This document shows positions 23,370 to 35,151 of a stretch of 64,000 nt of DNA, one piece after another. A program made the translations under genes and the position numbers. Each line of letters begins with the position of its first letter. The stretch's first letter is position 1. The notes beneath the pieces were generated by a model that had not been told where the DNA came from, made no database searches, and worked only from the letters and a program-made list of their open reading frames with translations. Source of the stretch: Hypomesus transpacificus (taxonomy: Eukaryota; Chordata; Actinopteri; Osmeriformes; Osmeridae); the NCBI RefSeq assembly GCF_021917145.1, contig NC_061063.1, forward strand, positions 626,715 to 690,714, written 5' to 3'.

Positions 23370-23493
23370 ACTGTAACAGTGCATTATTTAAGCAGATGCT
23401 CTTACACAAAAATAACATACATGGGGAATTTGTACCTGCAACCTCTTGATCTGCAATCAAATGCTCTACCACTGAGCTACACCCATCCCTCAT
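23370..23493 (-). repeat. tRNA-Cys-headed SINE with V-SINE-like tail
   Basis: On the minus strand: GGGTGTAGCTCAGTGGTAGAGC (A box), TTGCAGATCAAGAGG (GCA anticodon region), a B-box-like GGTACAAATTC, then a short body and AAGAGCATCTGCTTAAAT. The latter matches the AAGAGCGTCTGATAAATG tail of the SINEs near 52.4 kb. The head therefore comes from a tRNA-Cys and the tail is of the widespread V-SINE type. It lacks the exact tRNA 3' structure. Confidence 0.6.
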
Positions 23494-23567
23494 AGTATCT
23501 TCTAGTATCTGTATGTGGCAGGTCTATACTGCACCAGTCTATCCGGTAGGATTATGAAGGTAAATAT

Positions 23568-23754
23568 TAGGGGTGGGGGAAAAAGTCGATTCACATTCGA
23601 ATCGCGATTCAGTCTTCTAGCGATTCACATCGATTCAGAACTTTCAAAAATCGTTTTTTGTTTTATCTTGTAGAAATCGTGAATCGATTTTGAATCAATT
23701 CGTGACCCCAAGAATCGAATTGAATAGTGAGGTACCAAAAGATTCCCACCCCTA
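23568..23754. mobile_element. hAT-like MITE, 187 bp
   Basis: Ends TAGGGGTGGG and CCCACCCCTA are perfect 10-bp inverted repeats. They are flanked by GTAAATAT on the left (23560-23567) and GTAAATGT on the right (23755-23762), an 8-bp target duplication with one mismatch. The interior is rich in CGATTC/GAATCG words that fold back on each other. It has no coding capacity. The 8-bp duplication and TAGGGG ends fit the hAT superfamily. Confidence 0.7.
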
Positions 23755-24079
23755 GTAAATGTGTAGCAAAATGCAAGATGTTGAAGACTTGATGTGGGAA
23801 AACACTAAAAAGCGTTAATTGAAATTCTCACACAGGAAGCATGTGTGCATTTGTGCGTGAATGTGAGTGTATGTGTGTGACTCTGTGCGTGTGTGAGTGT
23901 ATACGTGTGAGAGTGTGTGTGTATGTGAGTGTGTGTGCGTGCGTGCTGACCCATATAGAGTAGATATGGATTACATGGCAGGGGGGCTTCGGGACGACAG
24001 AGCTAACTTTGGACTGGGCTGGGGGAGGGAGGGCAGGAGGCAGTGTGGTGGTACCAGGTTACAGTCGTTGTTATTATAT

Positions 24080-24880
24080 CGCAACCACATTTCTGGGTAC
24101 ATTGTGAGGTGTGCTTGCTTGATGTGTACTGAGATCAGCTGCCAAACCGAGGTCGACACTGCTGATGTGGCTGCTGTAGCTCGCAACACTCCTACAACTG
24201 GAACGCACACAGCTAGCTAACGTGGCTACATCTCGCAGCTCCGGAACCCGCTCTCTACAGACTCCAGACGGCGGGTGGGGCCTCCTAACGTCAAAGACGT
24301 TGCCCATTTAGTCCGAGGTCCACGGCGACACCACTGCTGTGTCCAGTCTGGCTGTGGAGGCGCTTGGTGACACACAGCAGGGAGACGTTAAAGAACACCG
24401 GTGCTAACACACACCCCTGCCTCACCCCAGTGCGTACAAGGAAGGACTCCACGATTCGTGTCCGCCTGTGGCCAACCGAGCAGTCAGCCCATCGTGGAAC
24501 TGGCGGAGGACGTTAACGAATCGGAACAGCCAAAGCCAAGGAACACATCCAATAGAGTGCTTTGCACAGCGTCAAACGCACCGGAGAGGTCGACTAAGAC
24601 CATTACCAGGAGATGTTGCTCTTGGCACTTTGGCGGAAGTTGCCGGGTTGTGAAGATCATCCATCATGCTCCTGTTCTTCTTAAATCCACACTGCAATTC
24701 AGGCAGCACTAAACCAGTGATGTTGCTCACTAGCCTCTGAAGGACGACCACAGCCGGACCCTGAACAGCAACAGAGAGAAGTGATATGCCCCTACTATTA
24801 CCACAGGTGGCTTTGCCACCCTTGTTCTTAGAATTGACAACGATGTCTGTATCTCTTTCGGGGCTGTGGGATGTTGTCAT
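24080..24880 (-). pseudogene. LINE reverse-transcriptase fragment, degenerate
   Basis: Minus-strand translation gives the RT fingerprint in pieces: KNKGGKATCGNSRGISLLS, then LVSNITGLVLPELQCGFKKN, then LVDLSGAFDAV with a catalytic-type Asp, then GVRQGCVLAPVFFN. These lie in different frames, so indels have broken the gene. The YADD box is not intact (ELRDVAT in its place). This is a non-LTR retrotransposon remnant and not a host gene. Confidence 0.75.
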
Positions 24881-24904
24881 TGGTCCAGACCTTGGTGGCT
24901 GGTA

Positions 24905-25456
24905 GAGTGATATTGGTGGAATTATGCATGCTGAGCAGATGTCATTCTAGACAATTCTGTGGTTCAAATTTTGCGGCCAGAGTTTGGGGAAGGCCCTTTC
25001 CTGTTTCAGCTTGATAACGCTCCCAAGGCACAAAGTAAAGTACATACAAAAAAGAAAAACGATTTGACTGGCCTTCACAGCTCCCTGAACTAGTTTGAAC
25101 ACCATCAAACACATTCGGGATCAATTCTACCAGGACTAATCAGCCAACATCATTGCCCAACCTCCCTAATGCTCTTGTGGCTGAATGGAAGCAAATCTCA
25201 CATCAATGTTTTAATGTCTATTCGAAATGGAATAGAAAGCCTTTATTGTTGGGAAGCCTTTTAAGAACAGTGACTGCGGTTATAAAAACAAAGTAGGAAC
25301 CAACTCTTATTTGAATGCCCATCATTTTGGAAGGAGAGGTTCAACAAGCTGGTGTCTGTGCACTGAGCTGTGCCTTTATCCTATTGGCCATATCGTGGTA
25401 GTAGTATCGTTCCAAAAGTTTGGGAAAATGTGTCCAAACTTTTGACCAGTACTGTA
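24905..25456 (+). pseudogene. Degenerate Tc1-like transposon 3' half
   Basis: On the + strand the end of a Tc1 transposase can be read: GEGPFLFQLDNAP (second catalytic Asp region), then NDLTGLHS, then HHCPTSLMLLWLNGSKSH. The NPIEH motif carrying the catalytic Glu is ruined (FEHHQTHSG) and stops interrupt the frame. It ends with CCAAACTTTTGACCAGTACTGTA, a Tc1-type terminal repeat end. The 5' half is missing. It is a different and much older family than the element at 44.8 kb. Confidence 0.7.
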
Positions 25457-27520
25457 CGTGTGTGGGTGAGTGATTGTGTGCTTGTGTGTGTGTGTTTTAG
25501 TGTGTGACCTGTTCCTTGTTGCTGTGGCGAGGTGACAGCCAGCTTACAGGACTATTATGGGCTATCATCCCTGGTCTTATATTTAGCACATGTTTGGTTG
25601 TCCTAATTCCATGATGTTAGCTTCTCTAGTCAGGACATCTAAACTGTCAACACTGCACTTCTGACACACACACACAAACAATATACATACACCGATGAAC
25701 ACACAAATACACAAACATACATGGGCACACACACATGCAAATATACACACACAGGCATGCATATATTCACATGAAAGCACAAACACACAGAATTCATGGT
25801 TTAACTGTCTCTTAAAACATCCTAGCTAAGTAACCTAAGGTGACCTTTTGCATGTTGAGGGAGAGGGGGCAGGAGGGGGGACAGGAGGGGGGGCAGGAGG
25901 GGGGGCAGGAGGGGGGGCAGGATGAAGGGGACTGCCATGGCCCAGTGCTTGTGGGAGGGGTCAAGTTACAAATGTATGGGGGGGGGGGGTACCTGAAGTT
26001 CCGTAAATAACAGACATCCTTCACAAAAGAGAGAAACAGGGAGAGAGTGATAGAGAGAGGGAGAGAGAGACAGGGAGAGAGAGATAGAAAGAAAGAGAGA
26101 ACGCTAGGAAGAGAGAGTGAGAGAGACTGCAGGGACTGTAAAATGAAACTGCACATATGAATTCAATTCAAATCATGTCAGCAGGTGAGCTGGAGAGATT
26201 GTTGCTTCTACACACAGGATCTATATGATGGTTCTGTGGAGTGTAACCATACATGACCATGTGTAACCATAAATCACCATTTATAAAATTGGTAGCTCAA
26301 AACAAGCAATCTGGATCATATGGTGGCAGACTATCTTTATACTATTCAGTATCACTCCATATCTGTTAGCCTAACAAACTACGATAGTTAGCTAGCTAAC
26401 AAAATGCCAAATCATGAAATCAGTATAACGCTAGCCTGTGATTAAAAAAAACAATATACTTGTTGCTAGTGTGTATGTGCAGCCAACCAGGAGGGCCTAG
26501 TTGATTAGTAACATTATTATTTATGAATACAAATGATTTAAACTGTGTGTATTCATTTAATATAGACTTACTTGGTAACTGTTTTATACAGGGCCTATCG
26601 TGAGCTACTGAGCTGTGTTTAACCACATACAACCTTATATAACCATAACCTTGACTTCAATTCAGGATGAATACATGCACAAACATGACGTGCCTGACTA
26701 TGCCCCGCCACTGTTCTGTTTTGCAATGCAAACCTGTAGCCTCTGCACTAACTAGGAAACACAACAATACAGACAGCAATGCACAAACACACACACACGC
26801 ACACACACACACGCATGCACGCACACACACAGCTCAATAGTAGAGCATGGGGATGGGTATAGCTCAGAGTTCTTTTTTTTTACCGCATACCAAGAGGTTC
26901 CAGGTTCAAATCCCCATCTGTGGGTTACTTTGGTCGAATGTGTGTGCTATTTATTCGATTTTTTTTTACCAATACTAAACCAGAATAACATGCAGGGGAG
27001 GAGCGAAATGTCTGTTCATGTGTCATGTGCTGAGCAAAGCATAGCTGCAGTCATGTCATGTCAAATCAACACAATATCACAACGCTGTACAACACCCCAT
27101 GATACCACAACACTGCACCACACCTGACACCAGCACAAAACAGACACCAGCACAACACAGCAGCCCATAATGCCTCCCAGACAGTTGCTAGGCAGTGGTA
27201 TTGTCTGCTGACCTCCCCTGCAGGAGCCTGGTCAGGTTCTCTGAGCTCTTCAACAGCACTGTCACCTGACACCCCCCCCCCCCCCCACACACACACACAC
27301 TTATACACACTACACATACACACATACACACCACACAAACAGACTGACACACAGACACGTGCACACACATGCCACACACACATGCCGCACCCACACGCTC
27401 ACACACATTCACACATTCACACATTTATACAACTACACGCACACACTCACACAGGGTCACACACACACAGACCTATCTGTGTGTGTTTATCCTATCTAGA
27501 CCTATGTGTGTGTAGATGTA

Positions 27521-27600
<80 letters not shown>

Positions 27601-28829
27601 TGTTGTCCTCAGAAGAGTTTTCTTGGTGAGAAGAAGCTGAGATAAGGACTTCTATTGACTAAAGTTGCTGAGGATACAAATAGACTTGGGGAGGCAAACC
27701 CACACATTTCTGTACACACACACCTACACACAGACACAGTGAGCATGTGAGAACTAGTTGTCCATGGCCTGTACTAAGAAAGAACAACCTGTCTCCAGGA
27801 TACAGGTTCCCCTCAGGTCAAAGGGTTATATGTAGTGTGTGTGTGTGTGTGTGTGTGTGTCCAGCTGAACCCTTGTAAGGCTTGATTCCAGTCTGGTCAT
27901 CTGGGCGCAGCCAGACAGAACACTGTAAACATGAGTATGTTTGTGTGTGTGTGGGTGTGAGTGAGTGTGTGTATGTGTGTAAGTGTGTGTGTGTGTGTAC
28001 GTGTGTGTGTGGGTGTGTGTACGTGTGTAAGTGTATGTATGTGTGTGTGGGTGTATGTGTGTGTGTGTAAGTGTGTGTGTAAGTGTATTAAGTGTATGTA
28101 AGCGTGTGCGTGTGTGTGTTTGTATGCTGACTCAGCTGCAGAATGATCTCTGCATCAATAGTCCTGATGGGAAGTTGCTGGTTTCACTTCAGCAGAGATC
28201 CAGACCACAACCTCTCCACCACCACCTAGTCAGCAGGGGCTTGCGTGTGTGTGTGTGTGTGTGTGTGTCTGTGTCAGGTTGGGTTTGTCTGTGTGAATTT
28301 GTGTGCGTTTGTCTAGGAGTATGTGTGGGCGTGTACTATGTCTGTGTTTGTGTGTAGGTGTGTGTAGATGTGTGTGTGTAGGTATATGAGGGTGTAGGTT
28401 TGTGTGGGTGTCTGTGTACAATTACCAAAAGGCCTTGAAAGCTTCATAAATGTCCTGAGACTCTGTTTGACAGCCGTTGTCGTGACAACACTGAACTCGT
28501 ATTCCCGCGGAAACACTGCAGCTGTCTAGCAGGCACCTGAGAAGGACAGACAAACAGAGCCGAGGTCAACACACACACTTATACACACACACTTATACAC
28601 ACACGTACACGCACACAAAAACATATATTCACACACAAACATACATACGCATAAAAACACACATATATAGCCTTCATACACATACACGCACCCTTACACA
28701 CACCTACATAACAACAAACACACACACACTGAAGCCTGTGTGGCATGGTACTGTGTAGTACTACCTCCAGTGATGTAAAACTGTATTTTAGATTTATTGA
28801 TGTACCACACAATTCAAGACTAGTGATGT
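25457..28829. other. Repeat-rich intergenic stretch without recognised genes
   Basis: Contains repeated GGGGGCAGGA units (25868-25925), a polyC at 27273-27287, CA-rich 27288-27470, a long (GT)n array (27519-27598), GT-rich 27835-28120 and 28244-28420, and CA-rich 28570-28735. A tRNA-like SINE head lies at 26848-26925. Sequence between 26150 and 26760 is unique and AT-rich. No exon or known element was otherwise recognised. Confidence 0.6.
26848..26925 (+). repeat. tRNA-like SINE head fragment
   Basis: GGGATGGGTATAGCTCAGAG resembles the head of the minus-strand SINE at 23370-23493, and GGTTCCAGGTTCAAATCCCC is a good B box. The middle is replaced by a T-run. It cannot fold as a working tRNA. 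Confidence 0.45.
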
Positions 28830-28869
28830 ACCACAGAGTTCTAGAATTCTGTGGTGTACAACAGGGTTT

Positions 28870-30860
28870 TAGACTTTTAGATCTTGTCCGGTACACCGTG
28901 AAAACAGGGAGCAGGGCGAAAATACCGGCACGGCGCCAGAGCGGCAGCTACGCGTTCTAACACACTGGTCTGCTAGCCTGTCAGTCACGGGGCACTGCCT
29001 AAAATACGGCTTACATAAAGAACCAGGGCAGCGAAATTAATGGACAAATACGAATTATTGTGCCCCGGAACTCTGTCCTGTAGGACCAGCTCCTGTCAAG
29101 TGGGCCGATTCACGGGGCCGAACGACGCATTAAGAACATATAACATTTCTGACAGTTTTTATTTCGGTGGATGAGCCGCCTAAATACGTAAAAGGTTTAG
29201 ATAAATTGTTGGATATAATTGATTAGGCCTATATGTTTCACTGGAATAGGATGTTAAACTCGCTGTTTAAGTTCGAGTATACTCGGTCTGTCTCACTGGC
29301 ACTGCCCATTCTACCGGGAATTTGGGTGGAAAATAACCAACAACACGGCTTAGCATTTTCTATGAATAGCTATCAGGATTATTGAATATATGAATTCAAA
29401 GGGGTTCCGCTCAGACCAATGCACGAGCCAGTCGGTAATTCGTCTAATTATGCAACCTGCCCTTTTGGCTGGAACATCAGTGCGAGCGTCAGCGACATTC
29501 ACAGGCAAAAAACGGCTCGTGGACCACTGGAGCGCAGAGCTGAAATAGATACGCTAGAAAGGGCCGGTGACATACCGACTGAGAAATACAGTCTTTCTAG
29601 GATACAATCATTGTACGATCGCGGAGATGAGCGGCACCGCTGAATGTATCTTTAACCATAGTTCTTTCTCATCAAAATAGCACCAAGTCAGTGGAACAGC
29701 ACAGATGCAATCCTACAAAAATCCCACTATTATTTTAAAAATAAAAATAAATAAATAATAGGTATACTCGATGCTTGGTAATGACACATTCCTTTTTAAA
29801 ACTTTAACCAGCTGATGAAGTATGAGAAAAACCTGGAAACACTGAATAAACCTAAGTCGACTCTACTGATGTCATTTAGAATGAATGACTAGGGTACTTT
29901 TAAGTTTTACATTTCCGATAAAGCTTGGTACTATGTTGTTGTTTTTCTACCCAAACAGTGAAACCCCTTCACGTCAGACTCAACAAGCACCTGTGAGAAC
30001 TTTGCCAACAGAACATTTGTTGCTTTTTTTAACACATTCCTTTACTCCGATAAACAGCGTTTTTCCCTCTGAAACTTGACGTGCAAGAAAACCTGTCTCA
30101 CTGGTGCTGTGCACCACAGCCGTGTACAGAACACTGGTGACAGACACTACGGTGTTGTTGACCATCTCGCTTGTCTCACAAACGCGAGAGTCAAGCAAGA
30201 GGAAAATACATACGCCTTCGTAACGGAATGCTTCCCTACGCATTACTCATGAATCTTTATACTGAGCGCAGTATCGAGGGGAGACATTCAATAATAGCCG
30301 CATCACCATTAGTAGAGCCGCAGAGGCAGAGCGTTCAGATCTGAGATGCGCCGTTTCTCCACAGACGCCGAAAAAAAAAAAAAAATACGGTGGAAAGATA
30401 GTGTAACTGTAATTACAATGACATCGTTTAAAACATGCACCTTACTTACCCATCTGCTGTTGCCTCTACGAAGGAAGACAACCATTTGTAGGGGATTGTT
30501 ATTATTGCAATATCTATTTACCGCCCCCTCGCTCAGTACCGAGCTCGATATTTTTTGTTTTGGTGCATAGACTGGTTCCACCGGGACCTCTTGCAGAACG
30601 GCCAGTGCTTTAATACCCCTTTAAAGGAATATCTGTCGGAAATAAGCCGTCCACTCGCTTCCGCTGACGGGTGTGTGTGATTTACATAAACGGGCGGGGT
30701 TTAGTGGTTTTAAAGGGGAAAAGCCTGGTGGGCGTCCCTCACGTTGCTTTGCATATGCAATAGGCTACCGTATGGCAGCTCACGGGGAGATAGAAAGGGG
30801 CGGAGCAGTCTTGAGGCCGGTTGTTTTTCTACAGGTCTCTAACGATGTGAAGTTCTGAAC
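28870..30860. promoter_or_regulatory. CpG-containing, low-repeat block between divergent genes; possible promoter or enhancer
   Basis: This block stands out from the microsatellite-rich surroundings. It has CpG-containing sequence near 28900-29140 and 29460-29640, a GGGCGGGG Sp1-type box near 30691, and the 12-bp palindrome TTGCATATGCAA at 30749-30760, which resembles paired POU-factor sites. It lies between the divergent slc45a4 (-) and dennd3 (+) genes. No splice-supported first exon could be assigned. The regulatory role is inference. Confidence 0.3.
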
Positions 30861-30979
30861 TAGGTCAATATGCACTGGGTGTTTCCTGGGTTGATAATAA
30901 GGTGCCACGATACAGTAGTCATTAGATAATGACAGTAGGTCACAGGAACACATTATCCATGGAGCCAATCTGTCTGCCT

Positions 30980-30994
30980 GTGTGCCTGTGTACC

Positions 30995-31031
<37 letters not shown>

Positions 31032-31544
31032 GCCTGTCTGCCTGTCTGTCTGTCTGGGAGGCTAGAGGGCTAGAGTTAGTGACTAAGAGAGGCTGCAATA
31101 CCAGCAATACCTGAGGGCTAACTGAACCATGATAGGTTCATCCAGCTGTCAGTTAGACTGTCCTCTGCAGCATCATCCTCCATGACACCTGACAGGAGCC
31201 AGCCCCGCTCCCAGAGCACACAGGCAGCTGACTGCTCACATTCTTCTCTGCTTTCTCCTCCGTGTCTGTCATCGCTATCTCTTTCTCACCTACCCGCCCC
31301 CCTCTCTCTCTCTCTCTGTCTTTTTCTGTTGCTCTCTCTTTTTCTCTCTCGGTCTCGTTCTCTTTTTCCCTGTCACCTTTCCTCTTTCTTGTTCAGTCTC
31401 TTCTTTATCTACCCCTTGCCTCTCTCGCTTTCTTCCGTCCACCCCTCTCTCTCCTCCACCTCTCTCTCTCTCCTCCACCTCCCCCACCTCTCTCTCTCTC
31501 CTCCACCTCTCCCACCTCTCTCTCTCTCTCTCTCTCCTCCACCT

Positions 31545-31583
<39 letters not shown>

Positions 31584-32640
31584 CACCTCTCCCACCTGTC
31601 TCTCTCTCTCTCCCCCACCTCTCCCACCTGTCTCTCTCTCTCCCCCCACCTCTGTGTCTCTACTCTGTATTTGTTCTAGACAGATGAGTGCGGTGATAAG
31701 AATCTTACATAAGGCTTGGCATCCAGTTTGTTAAGACAATGGCTTTAGAGAGCGAGAGAGAGACAGAGAGAGAGAGAGAGAGCGTGTGGAGGAATGAGGG
31801 GGAAGAGAGAAGGAATGAGTAGAGATAAAAAAGATAAAGAAATAGAGAGAAGATAGCCAGGAAGCGATAACAAGAGAGAGGGAAAAAGAGAGGGATAAAG
31901 GGTAAAAGAGAGAGGGAGAAAATGAGAATGAAAGAGAAAAATGAGAGAGAAGACGGTGTCTCTGGTGTCTCTGGTGTCTCTGGTTTTTCTAGTTGCTGGT
32001 CTTTCTGGTCTTTCTGATTGTCAAAATCGCTGAAATCCAATGGTAACGTTATCACACAATTCCTTATGATTTCTTTTAACAATGTGAATTCTACATAATG
32101 ACAGGAAACCATGTCTATATAAATCCACGTAATGATTTTTAGCCAATCATGACATCCGCCGTAACAGATTCCGTTACTCAGAGCTGAACCCTTGTTTCTG
32201 CCCTGAAGCAAAGTGCTCCTACAAAATGTCCTTCATATTGACCCCAGGCTCTCTACAGAAACAGGTTGGGAGGCAGAGATCCTGGAGAGTGACCTTTGAC
32301 CTCAGAGCCCAGTCCCCAGACTCCGTAACCTGCCCACAGACCAGCTGCCTGATGACACAGCAACACACAGGACGGCTTAACTGCAACTCATCAAATCATT
32401 ATAACTCCAACATTACTGTGAAAACTTTAACTCCGACATTAATGAACAAACGTTAAGTCCAACATCACTGTAAGAGCTTTCACTCCAACAATTGTGAGAA
32501 AAAAAACGGTAACTCCAACATTAATGAACAAACTTTAACTCCAACATTAATGAAAACATTTGAACTCCAACATGAATGAACAAACTTTAACTCCATCATT
32601 AATGAACAAACTTTAACTCCAACATTAATGAAATTACTCC
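30980..32640. repeat. CTGT and CT simple repeats and a 26-bp minisatellite
   Basis: (CTGT)n at 30990-31055. A CT-rich region at 31300-31650 has repeated CTCCACCTC(T/C)CCCACCTCTC blocks, and a GA-rich region lies at 31745-31970 with TCTGGTGTC triplicates. From 32395 to 32640 about nine copies of a 26-bp unit occur, ACTTTAACTCCAACATTAAT plus GAACAA, the last four nearly identical. No gene recognised. Confidence 0.8.
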
Positions 32641-34101
32641 TTCTGTTCTGATCCCACAGCACAGCCTGGGGTGACACTAAGTCACTTTAATATAAATGCC
32701 ACCTCATTAAATGTGTGTGTGTGTGTGTTTTGTGCGAAAAGGCACAAAGAGCTGAACAAAGGAGTAAAAATCGACTTCAAACAACGAAGGCATGGGGGGG
32801 TTGGGGTTAGCACACTGCAGATTACAGGCTACTTAAGTGTTTATGTAACCCTGGTCACAGACACACACATCAACACACAAATACCAATACACGCTCACAA
32901 CCAAGGTTGTGGGAAATGATTTCCAGGGAGACGAGTCATGGAATACGCATTGAAAAAAGTATTTCAGCAAACTAAAGGTTTTTCCAAACAGTTGGATGTG
33001 ACAGTCAGGTACATCAGCAGTGTTGGGAGCGGATGTGTGATCAGAGGTGTAGGGGGCTGCATGGTAACCAAACAAAGGATAAGGGTGTGGCAACTGAAGC
33101 ATAATCAACATGTGCTCGCGGTGAGAGACCTACTCCGGTACTGGAGAGGTCTAGCTTATAAAGGCCAGGTCACAGGTCACAGGTCCCAGGTCATAGGTCA
33201 CGGGTGTGTCCCATCACGAATCACGGCTCCTCCCCTTGCCTGCCATCCTGCATCTGAAACACACACACACACACAGGAACAGCAGGCAGGGAGAGGAGGC
33301 TGTGCTGTACACACACGCACATATGCACACCAACACACACAAGCACACAACAACATGGACGCTCCTCTCCTGCTGTCACACTGGGCAACTGTGTTTACCA
33401 AGCAGACATGAGATGGTTGTCAACATCATTGTGTGTGTGAGAGAGGGGGAGAGGGAGAGAGAGAGAGCGTGAAAGGATGTGTTTATATTGTTTGTGTGCG
33501 TCTGTAAATGTGTGGGCTGTGCATGTTCCTTTTGTGTGCACCTTTCCAAAGTCAACCTCCCCTCCCGATGATTAAATTAGAGCTTAGCAGTAACCCTTGG
33601 GCTCTTCAGCCTTTTAACAGTACCTCCCTCTCTCACTCCTTCTCTCTCTTGGCTCCCTCTCTCTCGAAAGGCTTTGTGGGCAATACAAATAATAGTTGAA
33701 CTACAAACATTAAGAAAAAGTACTGCTATTTCAAATCATGTACATTTACTATACACATGAGGAAATCCAATCGAAAGTATACATATGCAGTCCCCTCGTA
33801 GCCGACGATTTCCTATGTTTTTCCAGCCAGGCTTCGACAGAGCTGTACTAGTTGGATGTGGGTTTGATCACGATGGTTTCTATTGGGGTATGAGGACAAA
33901 GGGAGCCTGACATCTCCTGGTAGTGACCTGCTTTTAGTTTGCCCACTTTGTGTTTGGAGAAAGAGTCTAGCGTCGATGTTTTTCCCACTGGAATCGATGA
34001 GAAGGCTTAGGGCCAGAGTTCAGTCGGCCTGGGAGGACTTGATTGGTCAGTTCCGTGTTGTGGAGGTTGTGATCCAGGCTAGGGCCTGTCTGTCCAGTGG
34101 G
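32641..34101. other. Intergenic, no gene recognised
   Basis: Mostly unique sequence with short CA and GA runs. A small block of repeated GGTCACAGGTC / GGTCATAGGTC words lies at 33167-33202. From about 33870 the sequence may already belong to the LINE-like 3' region that continues after the MITE at 34110. Confidence 0.4.
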
Positions 34102-34109
34102 AGTGGCCT

Positions 34110-34269
34110 CAGAGTGTGAATTATACAATGACAATCGGGGGGGTCGACTTCTTCTCGAGGGCTTCTCCCCCCCCGACCTGTTGTTTTGACCTCTTTTGGG
34201 GGGGTCCAAGTCTTAATTAGGGGCGTCAGACCCCCCCCCCCCCCAAACCCCCCGGTAATTCGCACTCTG
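34110..34269. mobile_element. hAT-like MITE, 160 bp, with exact 8-bp target duplication
   Basis: The terminal inverted repeat is CAGAGTGTGAATTA on the left and TAATTCGCACTCTG on the right, 13 of 14 matching. AGTGGCCT flanks both sides exactly (34102-34109 and 34270-34277). The interior has G runs, then C runs (GGGGGGTCGACTTC and CAGACCCCCC) that can pair. It has no coding capacity. CAGAG ends and an 8-bp duplication are hAT hallmarks. Confidence 0.85.
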
Positions 34270-34277
34270 AGTGGCCT

Positions 34278-34697
34278 CTGCTTCAGTCTTGTGACGCTCG
34301 CTCCCTCGCATCCGCTCTATGACTTCCTCTCTTCCTCTCTTCCTCTGGGGCCTGCTAGCTGTTACTCTCAGCCTGCAGTCTCCTCACTGCAGTGCAGACC
34401 GCTCTCTTCTGACTCCATCTCTTCCTTACCTTCTCTGGACTTAGCTGAGGGCATGTTCCTCTGTTGTTCTTTGTACTTCTTCTAAGATTGATCTGGTTTC
34501 TTTCGTCCTCTTGGCTAGTATTAGAAACTGCAAGTGGCAGCTCGGATCTAAGACGGATTCGAGAGACCGCAGATAGAGTGCAGCTAGTTAGATCAACATT
34601 TGTATTATTGTTTTTGTTGATTTTATGTAAAGCACTTTGAGCTGCAATTCTTGTATGAAAAGTGCTACATAAATAAAGTCTTACTTACTTACTTACT
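34278..34697 (+). mobile_element. LINE 3' end (L2-like tail)
   Basis: Ends with GTAAAGCACTTTGAGCTGCA, GTATGAAAAGTGCTACATAAATAAAG and a TTAC repeat tail (34680-34697), the common 3' terminus of fish L2-type retrotransposons. The upstream CT-rich sequence fits its 3' UTR. The MITE at 34110 apparently landed in this unit, because the host sequence continues across the duplication. Confidence 0.55.
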
Positions 34698-35143
34698 CTC
34701 TGTTGTACCAGTTCTATGTCTAGCCCAGGGAACCTTTTCCCTCAGGAAAGAACCGTGTGTTAGGGGGAGCCGTTCCTCACCAGGGTTTTCTGGTGTGGCT
34801 TCCTCTGGGATGCACTGCTGGTGGGTGCCCACATGTGGCTCCAGGGTGTCTGGGGTGCGGGAACTGTTTTGTGGGCAGTGGGAGGTTCTTTTTCCTCTTC
34901 TGCCATTGAAGCTGTTGCATCACTTCCTACTTTGTTGTTCAAGGAAGTAAACTATTTTCATACTCTTGGAGACTTGAGTGGTTGCCTTGAATTAAAACTG
35001 TACCACTGTTAGATATGCAGTCTGGGCCTTCATATAGGGTGATCTAGCAGCTTTGGCAAATGCCTATCTTTTGGGAGGGGTAGTGGTCATAATCCTTTTC
35101 CATTTTACGTTAGGTATAAAAAATCTAGTTGCTTCCTTTTTGG
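34698..35143. other. Unique sequence, no gene recognised
   Basis: Open frames of 60-100 residues occur on both strands but show no family motif, splice signal pair or codon pattern that would support a gene. Confidence 0.4.
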
Positions 35144-35151
35144 CTGATGAG

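Noticed and set aside
26848..26925. Functional tRNA gene
   Set aside because: The A and B boxes are recognisable but the anticodon arm is replaced by a T-run and no cloverleaf forms.
29419..29643. 74-residue plus-strand frame in the CpG-containing block
   Set aside because: Non-repetitive but shows no motif, and no splice or poly(A) context; left as part of the possible regulatory block.
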